DNA from: Thalassobium sp. | GTDB taxonomy: Bacteria > Pseudomonadota > Gammaproteobacteria > Pseudomonadales > Oceanobacteraceae | Length of the DNA stretch: 64,000 nucleotides | NCBI GenBank assembly: GCA_002733205.1 | Contig: NVUW01000004.1 | Coordinates: 124,001 to 188,000, forward strand | Direction: 5' to 3' | Shown: piece by piece, positions 8,204 to 16,868 of the stretch | Numbering within the stretch: position 1 is the first letter of the stretch | Layout of the letters: every line of letters starts with the position of its first letter | Program-made: the position numbers and the translations under genes | The notes under the pieces: model-generated | The model's database searches: none | Seen by the model: the letters and a program-made list of their open reading frames with translations, nothing else | What the model was told of the DNA's origin: nothing

Positions 8204-9973
8204 TCAGAACTGGCCGACGGCCATCTCCATCAGGCTGTCTTTACCGGCTTCAATTTCTGTCAGCAGAGCTTCGGTTTGTGGCAGCAGTTTGTCCATATAG
8301 AAACGCGCACTATGAACTTTCGCCTGATAGAAGTCGGTTTCACTCGATCCGGCATCCAGCTGCTGCTGTGCGGTCAACGCCATACGGCTCCAGAAATAAC
8401 CCACCGCCGTCAGCGCAAATAAGCGCAGGTACGGCGTGGCCGCAGAACCTGCCTGCTCACGGTCACTCATACCATTCTGCATCAGCCACATGGTGGCTTT
8501 CTGCAACCGGGCAATGGCGGCTTTCAGCTGTGGCAGGTGCGGAGCCTGCGGGTTGTCGTTGATGAAACCGTCAAGCATGGCGAAGAAGCGCTTCAGCGCC
8601 CGGCCGCCGTTCATGCCGATTTTACGGCCCACCAGATCCAGCGCCTGAATGCCGTTGGTACCTTCGTAGATACGGGTAATACGGGCATCACGCACCAACT
8701 GCTCGAGTGGCCAATCCTGGGTAAAGCCTGAGCCACCCATTAACTGCAGACCATCATTGGCACAGAAAAATCCTTCATCGGTGAGGAAGGCTTTTACCAC
8801 CGGTGTCAGCAACTGCACCATATCATCGGCATGTTCACGTTCGGCCGGATCTTCTGCGGTGTGTGCGATATCCAGATTCAACGCAGTGAAGTACGCCAGT
8901 GCACGGCTGCCTTCAATGGTGGCTTTCTGACGCAGCAGCATACGGCGTACATCCGGGTGCACGATGATCGGATCTGCAGGCTTGTCGGGTGCCTGTGGGC
9001 CCGCCAGCGAGCGGCTCTGCAGACGGTCTTTGGCAAAGCCTAAAGAAACCTGATAAGCCGCTTCAGCAACCCCCAGCCCCTGCAGACCGACCATCAGACG
9101 CGCACTGTTCATCATCACGAACATCGCCTGCAGACCTTTGTGCGGTTCGCCAATCAGCCAGCCTTTGGCTTCTTCAAAGTTCATCACGCAGGTTGCGGAA
9201 CCCTTGATACCCATTTTGTGTTCCAGGCCGCCACAAAACGCCGGGTTACGGCTGCCATCTTCCAATACCTTAGGCACCAGAAACAGTGAGATACCTTTGG
9301 AACCGCCCGGTGCATCCGGCAGTTTGGCCAGCACCAGGTGGATGATGTTATCCACCAGATCATGCTCACCGCCGGTAATCCAGATTTTGGTACCGGAAAT
9401 AGCGTAAGAACCATCGGCCTGCGGTTCAGCTTTAGTACGGATCAGACCCAGGTCGGTACCACAATGCGGTTCGGTCAGACACATGGTGCCGGTCCACTCA
9501 CCGCTGATCAGACGTGGCAGGAAGTAGTCTTTCTGCTCGTTGGTGCCGTAACCAATCAGCGCATTAACAGCACCGTGGGTCAGGCCCGGATACATACCCA
9601 GCGACAGGTTGGCTGAACACATCATCTCTTCAGCCAGCGTATTCAGCGTATGTGGCATACCCTGACCGCCATATTCCACCGGCGCAGACAACGCCGTCCA
9701 GCCCGCTTCAGCAAACTGCTTGTAGGCTTCTTTAAAACCATCGGGCGTGGTGACGTTTTTGCTTTCCGGGTCGTAATGACAACCCTGGCGGTCACCGTTG
9801 GTGTTGGTTGGCGCAATAACATTCTGTGCCAGCTTCGCGCCCTCGGTCAGCATGGCGTCCATGATGTCGCGGGTGGCGTCTTCATAGCCTGGCAATGCCG
9901 GTAAAATTTCGTCACCTTTCAACAGTTCATATAACACAAATTGCATGTCACGCAGGGGAGCCTGATAACTCAT
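8204..9973 (-). CDS. Acyl-CoA dehydrogenase, long DmdC/FadE5-like type
   Basis: A 589-residue FAD enzyme that introduces the alpha-beta double bond into acyl-CoA in beta-oxidation. The order is N-terminal helical domain, MCLTEPHCGTDLGLIRTKA (flavin-contacting strand), the FAD-binding C-domain with ARITRIYEGTNGIQALDL (catalytic glutamate region), then an extra C-terminal helical domain. This length and tail are shared by 3-methylmercaptopropionyl-CoA dehydrogenase (DmdC) and FadE5 relatives, not the ~380-residue short-chain enzymes. Substrate cannot be read from sequence. The ribosome binding site is GAGG, seven bases before the ATG. Confidence 0.88.
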   Translation of the reverse strand: MSYQAPLRDMQFVLYELLKGDEILPALPGYEDATRDIMDAMLTEGAKLAQNVIAPTNTNGDRQGCHYDPESKNVTTPDGFKEAYKQFAEAGWTALSAPVEYGGQGMPHTLNTLAEEMMCSANLSLGMYPGLTHGAVNALIGYGTNEQKDYFLPRLISGEWTGTMCLTEPHCGTDLGLIRTKAEPQADGSYAISGTKIWITGGEHDLVDNIIHLVLAKLPDAPGGSKGISLFLVPKVLEDGSRNPAFCGGLEHKMGIKGSATCVMNFEEAKGWLIGEPHKGLQAMFVMMNSARLMVGLQGLGVAEAAYQVSLGFAKDRLQSRSLAGPQAPDKPADPIIVHPDVRRMLLRQKATIEGSRALAYFTALNLDIAHTAEDPAEREHADDMVQLLTPVVKAFLTDEGFFCANDGLQLMGGSGFTQDWPLEQLVRDARITRIYEGTNGIQALDLVGRKIGMNGGRALKRFFAMLDGFINDNPQAPHLPQLKAAIARLQKATMWLMQNGMSDREQAGSAATPYLRLFALTAVGYFWSRMALTAQQQLDAGSSETDFYQAKVHSARFYMDKLLPQTEALLTEIEAGKDSLMEMAVGQF

Positions 9974-10078
9974 GGGGTATCCTCATTGTTCAACGGGCCG
10001 ATAACGGCAGTTAATTTTGATAAAGCCGCGCAAGGCATCAAAAATCGATGCAAAGCACTTTCAAAGCTATGCAATAGT

Positions 10079-10120
10079 TATACATCACAAGGAAAAGCGC
10101 TACAATGGGAAACTTGTACA
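10079..10120 (+). promoter_or_regulatory. T(G/A)TACA boxes before the renalase-like gene
   Basis: TATACA (10079-10084) and TGTACA (10115-10120) lie 36 bases apart start to start. A weaker GCTACA (10099-10104) between them overlaps a TACAAT -10-like hexamer. The same words recur before rudS (11985-12081). Class II LitR of Pseudomonas putida is known to bind T(G/A)TACA-N12-TGTA(C/T)A repeats, so control by the LitR-like regulator at 13084 is inferred. Confidence 0.5.
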
Positions 10121-10139
10121 AAGGCGATAAGGATTTTAT

Positions 10140-11150
10140 ATGGCCCACATAGCAATCATTGGCGCCGGCATGGCTGGCCTGAGCGCTCTGCAATATCTTG
10201 CGGAACAAGGCCATGAGGTCACAGTGTTCGATAAAAGCCGTGGCTCAGGCGGGCGCATGGCCAGTAAAAAGGTTGATGACGCCAGCTGGGATATGGGGGC
10301 GCAGTTTATCCGTGCTCACAGTGCCGCCTTTACCGCGCAACTGCAGCAGTGGCAACAATACGGCTGGGTTGACGAATGGAACATTACCCCCTGGACTGCC
10401 GATGCCAGTGGCCTGCATCCTTCGCCGGATAATGTGCAACGTTATGTCGGCATGCCACGTATGACCGGCCTCAGCCGCTCATTGCTGGAACCTGCAGCCG
10501 CCTTTGTCGCCAGCACCCGCATTATCAGCGCCAGCCGCGAGGCAAGCGCACGTGAATGGTCACTGAGCAGCGATGATGGTAAGACATTCGGCCCATTCGA
10601 CGGCCTGCTGATCAACACCCCGCCGCAACAGGCCATACCGCTCCTGAGTGCCGCGCCACAACTGGCGGCTCAATGCGAAGAAGTGGATATGTTGCCCTGC
10701 TGGACACTGCTGCTGACACTGCCGGAAGCGATGAGCAGCGCTGCGGATGCCGTTTTTGTTAAACAAGGTCCGCTGAGCTGGATTGCGCGTAACAACAGCA
10801 AACCCGGTCGGGATAAAAAAGAGGCCTGGGTGATTCAGGCCAGTCACGAATGGAGCCGCCAGCAGGTCGATGCTCCGCGTGAACAGGTGCAACAGGAACT
10901 GCTGAGCGCTTTCTTTGCGGCACTGCAACAACCACAGCAACAACCCGACACCCTGTGGCTGCACCGCTGGTTGTACGCAATACCGGCCAATAGCCTTACA
11001 CTGGGCGCTTTGAGTGACATCGGCCAGCATCTGGTTGTCTGTGGCGACTGGTGCCACAGCCCCAGCCTTGAAGGTGCCTGGCTGAGCGGCCAACAGGCTG
11101 CACGTACGTTACTGACCACACTCCCGAATATGGCAGAAGAACCACTATGA
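10140..11150 (+). CDS. Renalase-like NAD(P)/FAD-dependent oxidoreductase
   Basis: A 336-residue flavoprotein. The N-terminal IAIIGAGMAGLSALQYL with an acidic residue about 20 further on (TVFDKSRGSGGRM) is the FAD-binding beta-alpha-beta and its GG doublet. The C-terminal VVCGDWCHSPSLEGAWLSG is the second flavin-contacting motif. The family (bacterial renalase-like) is often found near photolyase genes; its substrate here is unknown. AAGGA precedes ATG by six bases. The stop overlaps the cbiX start by four bases. The promoter carries T(G/A)TACA boxes. Confidence 0.85.
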   Translation: MAHIAIIGAGMAGLSALQYLAEQGHEVTVFDKSRGSGGRMASKKVDDASWDMGAQFIRAHSAAFTAQLQQWQQYGWVDEWNITPWTADASGLHPSPDNVQRYVGMPRMTGLSRSLLEPAAAFVASTRIISASREASAREWSLSSDDGKTFGPFDGLLINTPPQQAIPLLSAAPQLAAQCEEVDMLPCWTLLLTLPEAMSSAADAVFVKQGPLSWIARNNSKPGRDKKEAWVIQASHEWSRQQVDAPREQVQQELLSAFFAALQQPQQQPDTLWLHRWLYAIPANSLTLGALSDIGQHLVVCGDWCHSPSLEGAWLSGQQAARTLLTTLPNMAEEPL

Positions 11151-11539
11151 CCTTAAAAAACGCTTCGATTTTGCTCGCCCATGGCAGCAGCGATCCGCAC
11201 TGGCTGGCGCCATTCGATCAGTTATTGCAGCGCATTCGCGACAGCCTGACCAACCCGCAGGCGCGGGTAGAGCTGGCTTACATGGAACTGGCAGAACCGT
11301 CACTGCAAAGCCAGGTACAGCGCTTGGCCGCTGACGGCTATCGGCAGATTGATGTGCTGCCTCTGTTCTTTGCCGCTGGCCGCCATTTGCGTAAAGACGT
11401 ACCGGCCATGCTTGAAGAACTGCAGCAACAGTTGCAACAGCAGGGCATCGAAGTAAGTATCCACTTACACACTCCCATCGGCCTGGAGCCTGAAGTCGCC
11501 AATGCGATCAGTCAGGTGGTTGTGCGACAACTGCAGTAA
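11147..11539 (+). CDS. cbiX: Small CbiX/SirB-type chelatase
   Basis: A 130-residue single-domain protein of the CbiX-S type, which inserts metal (Co, Fe or Ni) into sirohydrochlorin as a dimer. The N-terminal ILLAHGSSDPHW supplies one metal-binding histidine. LPLFFAAGRHLRKDVP supplies the second. It is translationally coupled (ATGA overlap) to the renalase-like flavoprotein, an unusual partnership. No other cobalamin or sirohaem gene is in the window, so cobalt versus iron use cannot be told. Confidence 0.85.
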   Translation: MTLKNASILLAHGSSDPHWLAPFDQLLQRIRDSLTNPQARVELAYMELAEPSLQSQVQRLAADGYRQIDVLPLFFAAGRHLRKDVPAMLEELQQQLQQQGIEVSIHLHTPIGLEPEVANAISQVVVRQLQ

Positions 11540-12082
11540 CCCTGCATCATCAGCAGGATCGGATAACACCGCTGCCTGCTGATGCTGCTGATACCGCGGA
11601 ATACTCTGCCTCAGCGTACTCCGGCGAACGCCTCCGCAATTGGCTCAGCGATTCGTTGTACGACCTGCTATCCCGTCTTCTAGCTCCTTTCTGTATACCT
11701 CCCCGCTCCTGTTAATCGTCCCTGCTCAACGAGCCTGTTCATTGCCACTATTTTTGACCCTGCTTTGCCCCTATCCATAACCCCGATAAAACGGCTTATC
11801 CGCAGCACAGCCACTTGCCCAGCAACATCCGCGGCCACCTTTCAGCGCTGTTTCCAGCGCCCGACGGTAGCCCCGGTTTTGCACTATGGTGTTTTATTCA
11901 CTGGCGAATAATGCATCTGCGGTCCGGGATCATGCCCACCGGCTTATCACCGATGGCGTAAAGATTTCTTTAAAATCAGAACCTTATACAAAACCAAGAA
12001 ATATTGTACAAAGATGATTGACTTGTAGAACTTGTTAGCGCCAGAATAAACTTATACAACAAACGATGCATAGGTTATACAT
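11540..12082. other. 543-bp intergenic region before the photoprotection operon
   Basis: I see no convincing gene. The left end has an imperfect inverted repeat (11544-11557 with 11575-11588, one mismatch) just after cbiX, which may end that transcript although it lacks a T run. The middle is pyrimidine-rich on the plus strand. The right 100 bases are AT-rich and hold the repeated T(G/A)TACA boxes that precede rudS. Confidence 0.6.
11985..12081 (+). promoter_or_regulatory. Cluster of T(G/A)TACA boxes in the rudS-litR operon promoter
   Basis: TATACA at 11985, TGTACA at 12005, TGTAGA at 12024, TATACA at 12053 and TATACA at 12076, the last touching the rudS start. The first three are spaced 20 and 19 bases apart, about two helical turns, and the last two are 23 apart. 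The known class II LitR box is T(G/A)TACA-N12-TGTA(C/T)A; spacers here are a little longer (13-17). Autoregulation by the MerR gene in this operon is inferred. Confidence 0.55.
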
Positions 12083-13087
12083 ATGGCTCAGCAGCATCCC
12101 TTAAAGACCACACGCAACACCACTGGCCTTAACCGTATTCCGGTTGGCATCAGTGCCTGCCTGATGGGTCAAGCGGTACGTTTTAACGGTTCACACAAGC
12201 GCTCGCGCTTCTGCACCGACACGCTGAGTCAGTATTTCGACTTTGTATCCATTTGTCCGGAAGTGGCCATTGGTATGGGCACGCCACGCGAGCCTATCCG
12301 CCTGGTCAGCCAGAATTCCGCCGATGAAAGCGTGCGCGCGCTGGGAGTGGTCGACAACAGCATCGATGTTACCGATGCGCTGGCAGAATACGGTACCCGC
12401 CAGGCACAACAGCAACAGCACTTGTGCGGCTACATTTTCATGCAAAAGAGTCCCAGCTGCGGCGTATTTGGCGTCAAACGCTATCTGGCCAATGGTCATC
12501 CTGAAGGCAGTACCCGCGGCATTTACGCCGACGCGTTCTGCAAAGCCCAGCCGCTGTTACCGGTTGAGGAAGCCGGGCGGCTGAACGATGCCGCTCTGCG
12601 TGAAAACTTTATGACCCGTGTCTTTGCCTATCATGACTGGCAACAATTTCAGGCCGCTGGCATCGACCGTAAAGGGCTGATTAATTTCCACTCGCGCTAC
12701 AAATATCTGGTGATGGCGCACAGCTCGCTGCATTACAAAAGTATGGGGCGTCTGCTGGCCAACCTGCGGGACGGTAACCTCGACACCCTGGCCAACAATT
12801 ATTTTGTCCAGCTGATGACCGCCCTTGCCAAGCCTGCCAGCCGTAAAATGCACACCAATACCCTGATGCACCTGCAAGGCTATTTAAAACAGCTCATTTC
12901 CGCCGGCGATAAAGCCGAGCTGAGCGAAATCATTGATCAGTACCGTCTGGGGATTGTGCCTCTTGTCGTGCCTCTGACCTTGTTAAAACATCATCTGAAT
13001 CATCATGGCGATGTTAATCAGTACGCCTGTCAGCAGGTCTATCTTAATCCGCATCCCTATGAACTGGGATTACGGAACACCTTATGA
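12083..13087 (+). CDS. rudS: tRNA 4-thiouridine desulfidase (TudS/DUF523 + DUF1722)
   Basis: A 334-residue two-domain protein. The N-terminal DUF523 (TudS) domain has cysteines in SACLMG (C26), SICPEV (C58) and SPSCGVFG (C126), the expected ligands of a desulfidase [4Fe-4S] cluster. The C-terminal DUF1722 domain (about 185-325) contains YKYLVMAHSS and QGYLK. RudS proteins of this architecture are known to remove sulfur from 4-thiouridine in tRNA, the near-UV chromophore, and to lessen UVA growth delay. Being first in a photolyase operon fits that role. The stop overlaps the regulator start by four bases. The ribosome binding site is weak (AGG 9 bases upstream). Confidence 0.85.
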   Translation: MAQQHPLKTTRNTTGLNRIPVGISACLMGQAVRFNGSHKRSRFCTDTLSQYFDFVSICPEVAIGMGTPREPIRLVSQNSADESVRALGVVDNSIDVTDALAEYGTRQAQQQQHLCGYIFMQKSPSCGVFGVKRYLANGHPEGSTRGIYADAFCKAQPLLPVEEAGRLNDAALRENFMTRVFAYHDWQQFQAAGIDRKGLINFHSRYKYLVMAHSSLHYKSMGRLLANLRDGNLDTLANNYFVQLMTALAKPASRKMHTNTLMHLQGYLKQLISAGDKAELSEIIDQYRLGIVPLVVPLTLLKHHLNHHGDVNQYACQQVYLNPHPYELGLRNTL

Positions 13088-13989
13088 ACCGGCTTGACGA
13101 CAGCGGAACTTACCCTATCCGCGAGTTTGCGCGCATCACCGGAGTTAACCCGGTGACTCTGCGTGCCTGGGAAAGACGCTACGGTATTATCCAACCGGAG
13201 CGTACCGAAAAAGGCCACCGCTTTTATACCGAAGAGCATATTCAGCATGTGCGTCATATCCTTTACTGGCTGGATCAGGGCTACCCTATCCGTCAGGTAA
13301 AGCTGCTGCTGAAAGACGGGCCGGAAAGTGCCGAAAACAACAGTGATGACTGGCTTGAACAACAGCAACAGGTCATTCGTGCAGCCCAGCGCCTGAATAC
13401 CCAGCATCTGGATGAACTCTGGAACGCCGGTTTTTCCAGCTATCCGCTGGCGGTTTATTATGAGCGCTGCCTGTTACCGGTGCTTAATTTTCTGCGCAGC
13501 AGCAGTACTCCACCCATTGTGATTCACGCGCTGGAACATCTGCTGAAGCGTAAATTCGGCGCCATGCTGCTGCAACAGCAGCGACATAACAAAGGGCCGG
13601 TATTATTACTGGTCACCAATCATGAGCACGCCGAAATTGACGCACTGGCCTGTGCCTGCGCCCTCGGTGCCGCCGAATTCCGCGTTGAATATTTTGGCCC
13701 AAACTCAACCCCGGCCGATCTGCAACTGACACTGGCAATGATTCCTGCCGCCAATGTGTGGGTCCATTTCCATCCGCTGAATCCGGCACAGCAACAACAA
13801 TGGCAGGAATATTTTGAACAATGCCGCCTGCCCCATTTTATTTCCGGTGCGGTGCCCGTTACCGATACATCTGACGCAACATTAATTGCCCTGCCGGATC
13901 AGTTATCCAAACAAGTGCGTACCTTTATTACCGGCATCGCAGAACAGAATGCCGTCACGCCTAATCCGCACACCGGAGGTTTCCATTGA
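13084..13989 (+). CDS. litR: LitR/CarH-like MerR-family regulator, probably class II (no B12 motif)
   Basis: A 301-residue protein with an N-terminal MerR helix-turn-helix (YPIREFARITGVNPVTLRAWERRYG, split as residues 10-34) and a C-terminal cobalamin-binding-like fold (LLVTNHEHAEIDALACACAL, YFGPNSTPADL). Classical CarH/LitR has a Glu/Asp-x-His-x-x-Gly B12 ligand motif. Here the aligned stretch keeps one histidine but lacks the acidic residue and the glycine. That matches class II LitR proteins, which in Pseudomonas putida act without B12 together with LOV photoreceptors. The gene lies second in the operon it probably controls. Overlaps of four bases bind it to rudS and phrB. Confidence 0.82.
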   Translation: MNRLDDSGTYPIREFARITGVNPVTLRAWERRYGIIQPERTEKGHRFYTEEHIQHVRHILYWLDQGYPIRQVKLLLKDGPESAENNSDDWLEQQQQVIRAAQRLNTQHLDELWNAGFSSYPLAVYYERCLLPVLNFLRSSSTPPIVIHALEHLLKRKFGAMLLQQQRHNKGPVLLLVTNHEHAEIDALACACALGAAEFRVEYFGPNSTPADLQLTLAMIPAANVWVHFHPLNPAQQQQWQEYFEQCRLPHFISGAVPVTDTSDATLIALPDQLSKQVRTFITGIAEQNAVTPNPHTGGFH

Positions 13990-15440
13990 CTCAGTTAGTC
14001 TGGTTCCGCAGCGATTTACGCAGCCGTGATAATCCGGCGCTGTGGCATGCCTGTAAAAATCCGCAGGACAGCGTTATCGGCGTGGTATTTGTTACCCGCC
14101 AGCAATGGCAACAGCACGGGCTGGGCGAGCGGAAAATGCAATTGCTCGAAAACGCGATGCAGGCATTAAAAACGGAACTTAAGCAGCTGCACATCCCCCT
14201 GTTTATTATTCCGGCAGACACCTTTGCTGACTGCAACCAGACCCTGCAGCGCATTATTATTCAACTGAATATCCGCTCGGTTGCTTTTAATATCGAATAC
14301 GAAGTGAATGAGCGCCGGCGCGATATTGAATTCAGCCGCTGGTGCCGTGAGCAGCAGATATCGGTTTATAAATTTCACGATCAATGCATGGTGCCTCCGG
14401 GTGAAGTGCGGACCAAACAGGATTTACCCTTCAAGGTATTTACCCCCTTTAAACGTGCCTGGATACAACAGGCCGATGGACGCATCGGCGCACCACTGCC
14501 TCAGCCGCAGCCACGCGACCCGGCTATTCAGAACGCATTAGCCGGGCTTGCCGGTCTGCAGGGAAATATCCCCGCCACAAACACAGTGGCCGACGAACTC
14601 TGGCCTGCCAGCGAAGACGAAGCGCACCAGCGCCTTAATCAGTTTGCTGAGGAGCGTGGCCGCGCCTATAAAGAATTACGCGATCTGCCCGCCGAAGATG
14701 CGACCAGCCGTCTGTCTGTTTATTTATCTCTGGGAATGATTTCACCGCGTCAATGCCTGCATGTGGCTCTCAGCCATAACAAAGGGCAATTAACCGGTAA
14801 TAATCCCGGATTCGATACCTGGATCAGCGAATTAATCTGGCGGGAATTCTATCGCCATCTGCTGGTCGCGTTTCCACAACTGTGCAAACACAAAGCCTTT
14901 AAACCCGATACCGAGCAGGTTCCATGGCGCAACAGCGAGCCTGATTTCAAAGCCTGGTGCGAAGGTCGTACCGGTTATCCGATTGTCGATGCTGCGCAAA
15001 AACAACTCGTGGCAGAAGGTTGGATGCACAATCGTCTGCGCATGATCAGTGCCATGTTTTTAACCAAACATCTGCTGATTGACTGGCGTAAAGGCGAAGC
15101 TTTTTTTAACCACTGGCTGCTGGATGCCGATCTCGCTTCCAATAATGGTGGCTGGCAGTGGAGCGCATCAACCGGTGCCGACGGCGTGCCTTATTTCCGG
15201 ATTTTTAATCCAACCACACAATCACAACGTTTTGATGCCGACGGTGAATTTATTGCCCGCTACCTTCCACAGCTGGCTGAATTACCCGCGGCTGCCCGCC
15301 ACCAGCCTGACAATTTACAGCGTCAGCGCTGCGGTTATGAAACACCGATAGTGGAACATAAATTCGCCCGCCAGCGGGCACTGGATGCTTTTAAACAGAC
15401 GTTAACCACGGCCAACGCCGGAGAGAACAATGACGAATAA
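13986..15440 (+). CDS. phrB: Deoxyribodipyrimidine photolyase (CPD class I)
   Basis: A 484-residue FAD enzyme that uses blue/near-UV light to split cyclobutane pyrimidine dimers. The N-terminal LVWFRSDLRSRDNPAL is the antenna-binding domain start. The C-terminal FAD domain carries ELIWREFYRHLL, EGWMHNRLRMISAMFLTKHL and LASNNGGWQWSASTGADGVP, then FNPTTQSQRFD. The start codon is TTG at 13986, overlapping the regulator stop; GGAGG six to seven bases before it supports this. The stop is 11 bases inside the desaturase gene. It is the clearest functional anchor of this operon. Confidence 0.95.
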   Translation: MTQLVWFRSDLRSRDNPALWHACKNPQDSVIGVVFVTRQQWQQHGLGERKMQLLENAMQALKTELKQLHIPLFIIPADTFADCNQTLQRIIIQLNIRSVAFNIEYEVNERRRDIEFSRWCREQQISVYKFHDQCMVPPGEVRTKQDLPFKVFTPFKRAWIQQADGRIGAPLPQPQPRDPAIQNALAGLAGLQGNIPATNTVADELWPASEDEAHQRLNQFAEERGRAYKELRDLPAEDATSRLSVYLSLGMISPRQCLHVALSHNKGQLTGNNPGFDTWISELIWREFYRHLLVAFPQLCKHKAFKPDTEQVPWRNSEPDFKAWCEGRTGYPIVDAAQKQLVAEGWMHNRLRMISAMFLTKHLLIDWRKGEAFFNHWLLDADLASNNGGWQWSASTGADGVPYFRIFNPTTQSQRFDADGEFIARYLPQLAELPAAARHQPDNLQRQRCGYETPIVEHKFARQRALDAFKQTLTTANAGENNDE

Positions 15441-16419
15441 GGACGCATCATCCTCAGGGCTTACGCCCACCAGGCGGTTGCTACGCAATATACTGCGCTG
15501 GATTGATTCCGACATCGGCAGTCATGAAGACATGAGCAGTACAGAATTTAACTGGCTGAGAGTGATGCCATTTATTGTGCTGCATCTTCTTTGTTTGCTG
15601 GCTTTTTTTCTGCCTGTCAGCGCCACCGCGGTAGCTTTCTGCTTTGGCCTGTACTGGCTGCGGTTATTTGCTATTACCGCGTTCTATCATCGTTATTTTT
15701 CCCACCGCGCTTACAAAACCAATCGTTTCTGGCAATTTATTTTTGCCCTGTTGGGAAATATGGCAGCGCAACGCGGACCGCTGTGGTGGGCCGCTCATCA
15801 CCGTGCTCATCACCAGCACGCCGATACCGACGAGGATCTGCACTCACCGGTAAAACGTGGTTTTTGGTGGAGTCATGCTGGCTGGTTTACCTGCGATGCA
15901 TCATTTCGTACCCAGCATCAGCGCATTAAAGATTTCACCCGCTTCCCGGAATTACGCTGGCTTGATCGTTACGACAGCTTTGCACCGTTATTACTTATTG
16001 TTCTTCTTTATATTGGTGGTGAATGGCTGGAGGCTTCGGCACCGCAGTTAAATACCAATGGTTTGCAGTTAGTTGTCTGGGGCTTCTTTATTTCTACGGT
16101 ATTGCTGTTTCATTCGACCGTTACGATCAATTCTCTGGGGCATATCTGGGGCAAAAAACGTTTCCCGACCAAAGACGAAAGCCGCAACAACGCCTTTCTG
16201 GCGCTGCTGACGTTGGGTGAAGGCTGGCATAACAACCATCACCGCTGGGCAGTTTCTGCCCGCCAGGGGTTTTATTGGTGGGAGCTGGATATCACCTATT
16301 TGATTCTTAAGGCCATGAGTTGGGTTGGTATCGTACGCGAACTTAATCCTGTGCCTCGTCATGTACTGGCAGAAGGACGCCAGTTAACCCTGAAACAGCC
16401 TGTGGAGAAATCGTCGTGA
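15430..16419 (+). CDS. Membrane fatty-acid desaturase (acyl-CoA/phospholipid type)
   Basis: A 329-residue integral membrane di-iron desaturase. The three histidine boxes are YHRYFSHR, HHRAHHQH and HNNHHRW, with four hydrophobic segments between them. The family introduces a cis double bond (often delta-9) into acyl chains. The gene starts inside phrB (11-base overlap) and its stop overlaps the next start by four bases, so it is fully embedded. It may supply the unsaturated acyl chain that the Cfa/UfaM-type methyltransferase modifies; that link is inference. Confidence 0.9.
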   Translation: MTNKDASSSGLTPTRRLLRNILRWIDSDIGSHEDMSSTEFNWLRVMPFIVLHLLCLLAFFLPVSATAVAFCFGLYWLRLFAITAFYHRYFSHRAYKTNRFWQFIFALLGNMAAQRGPLWWAAHHRAHHQHADTDEDLHSPVKRGFWWSHAGWFTCDASFRTQHQRIKDFTRFPELRWLDRYDSFAPLLLIVLLYIGGEWLEASAPQLNTNGLQLVVWGFFISTVLLFHSTVTINSLGHIWGKKRFPTKDESRNNAFLALLTLGEGWHNNHHRWAVSARQGFYWWELDITYLILKAMSWVGIVRELNPVPRHVLAEGRQLTLKQPVEKSS

Positions 16420-16868
16420 ATACACTTCTCGCCGTTGCTGACAGCAGCAAAGCAGAACGCTTTCAGGCGCTTTATCACGGTCTTAACCGCGATACCGTTT
16501 CACGTAACCTGTTAAGTACCTGCTATGCGGATAATATCGTGTTCTGTGATCCTTTCCATGAGGTTAAAGGCATCAGTGCACTGACCGACTATTTTATCGG
16601 CATGTACAGCAACGTTAACCATATCGATTTTATTTTCACCAGCAACTGGCACCAGGACGAGCGCAGCATGTTGCGCTGGACCATGAATTTTCGCCACCCG
16701 CGCCTGCGTAACGGTGAGTTAATCAGCATTGAAGGTTGCAGTGAACTGCGCTGGGAAAAAGATCGCATTGTTTACCATCGCGACTTTTTCGACGCCGGTG
16801 CCATGCTGTACGAACACCTGCCGGTCTTTGGTTGGGCTATCCGTAAGCTGAAGGAGCGTATGCAATGA
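16416..16868 (+). CDS. NTF2/SnoaL-fold protein
   Basis: A 150-residue protein whose shape (helical start, then DNIVFCDPFHEVKGISAL, FTSNWH and the final curved sheet) fits the nuclear transport factor 2-like fold. Such domains bind small hydrophobic ligands or act as isomerases or dehydratases. The family member found in photolyase/cfa operons has no proven function. Four-base overlaps on both sides indicate one translational unit. Confidence 0.75.
   Translation: MNTLLAVADSSKAERFQALYHGLNRDTVSRNLLSTCYADNIVFCDPFHEVKGISALTDYFIGMYSNVNHIDFIFTSNWHQDERSMLRWTMNFRHPRLRNGELISIEGCSELRWEKDRIVYHRDFFDAGAMLYEHLPVFGWAIRKLKERMQ

Noticed and set aside
10560..11093. 177-residue frame antisense to the renalase-like gene
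   Set aside because: No domain, no site, and sense coding is clear. Treated as a shadow.
11544..11588. Inverted repeat after cbiX as a strong terminator
   Set aside because: The stem has one mismatch and no T run follows; kept only as a note in the intergenic entry.
13084..13989. B12-dependent CarH/LitR assignment
   Set aside because: The Glu/Asp-x-His-x-x-Gly motif is missing (HEHAEI), so B12 use is not supported; class II is preferred.
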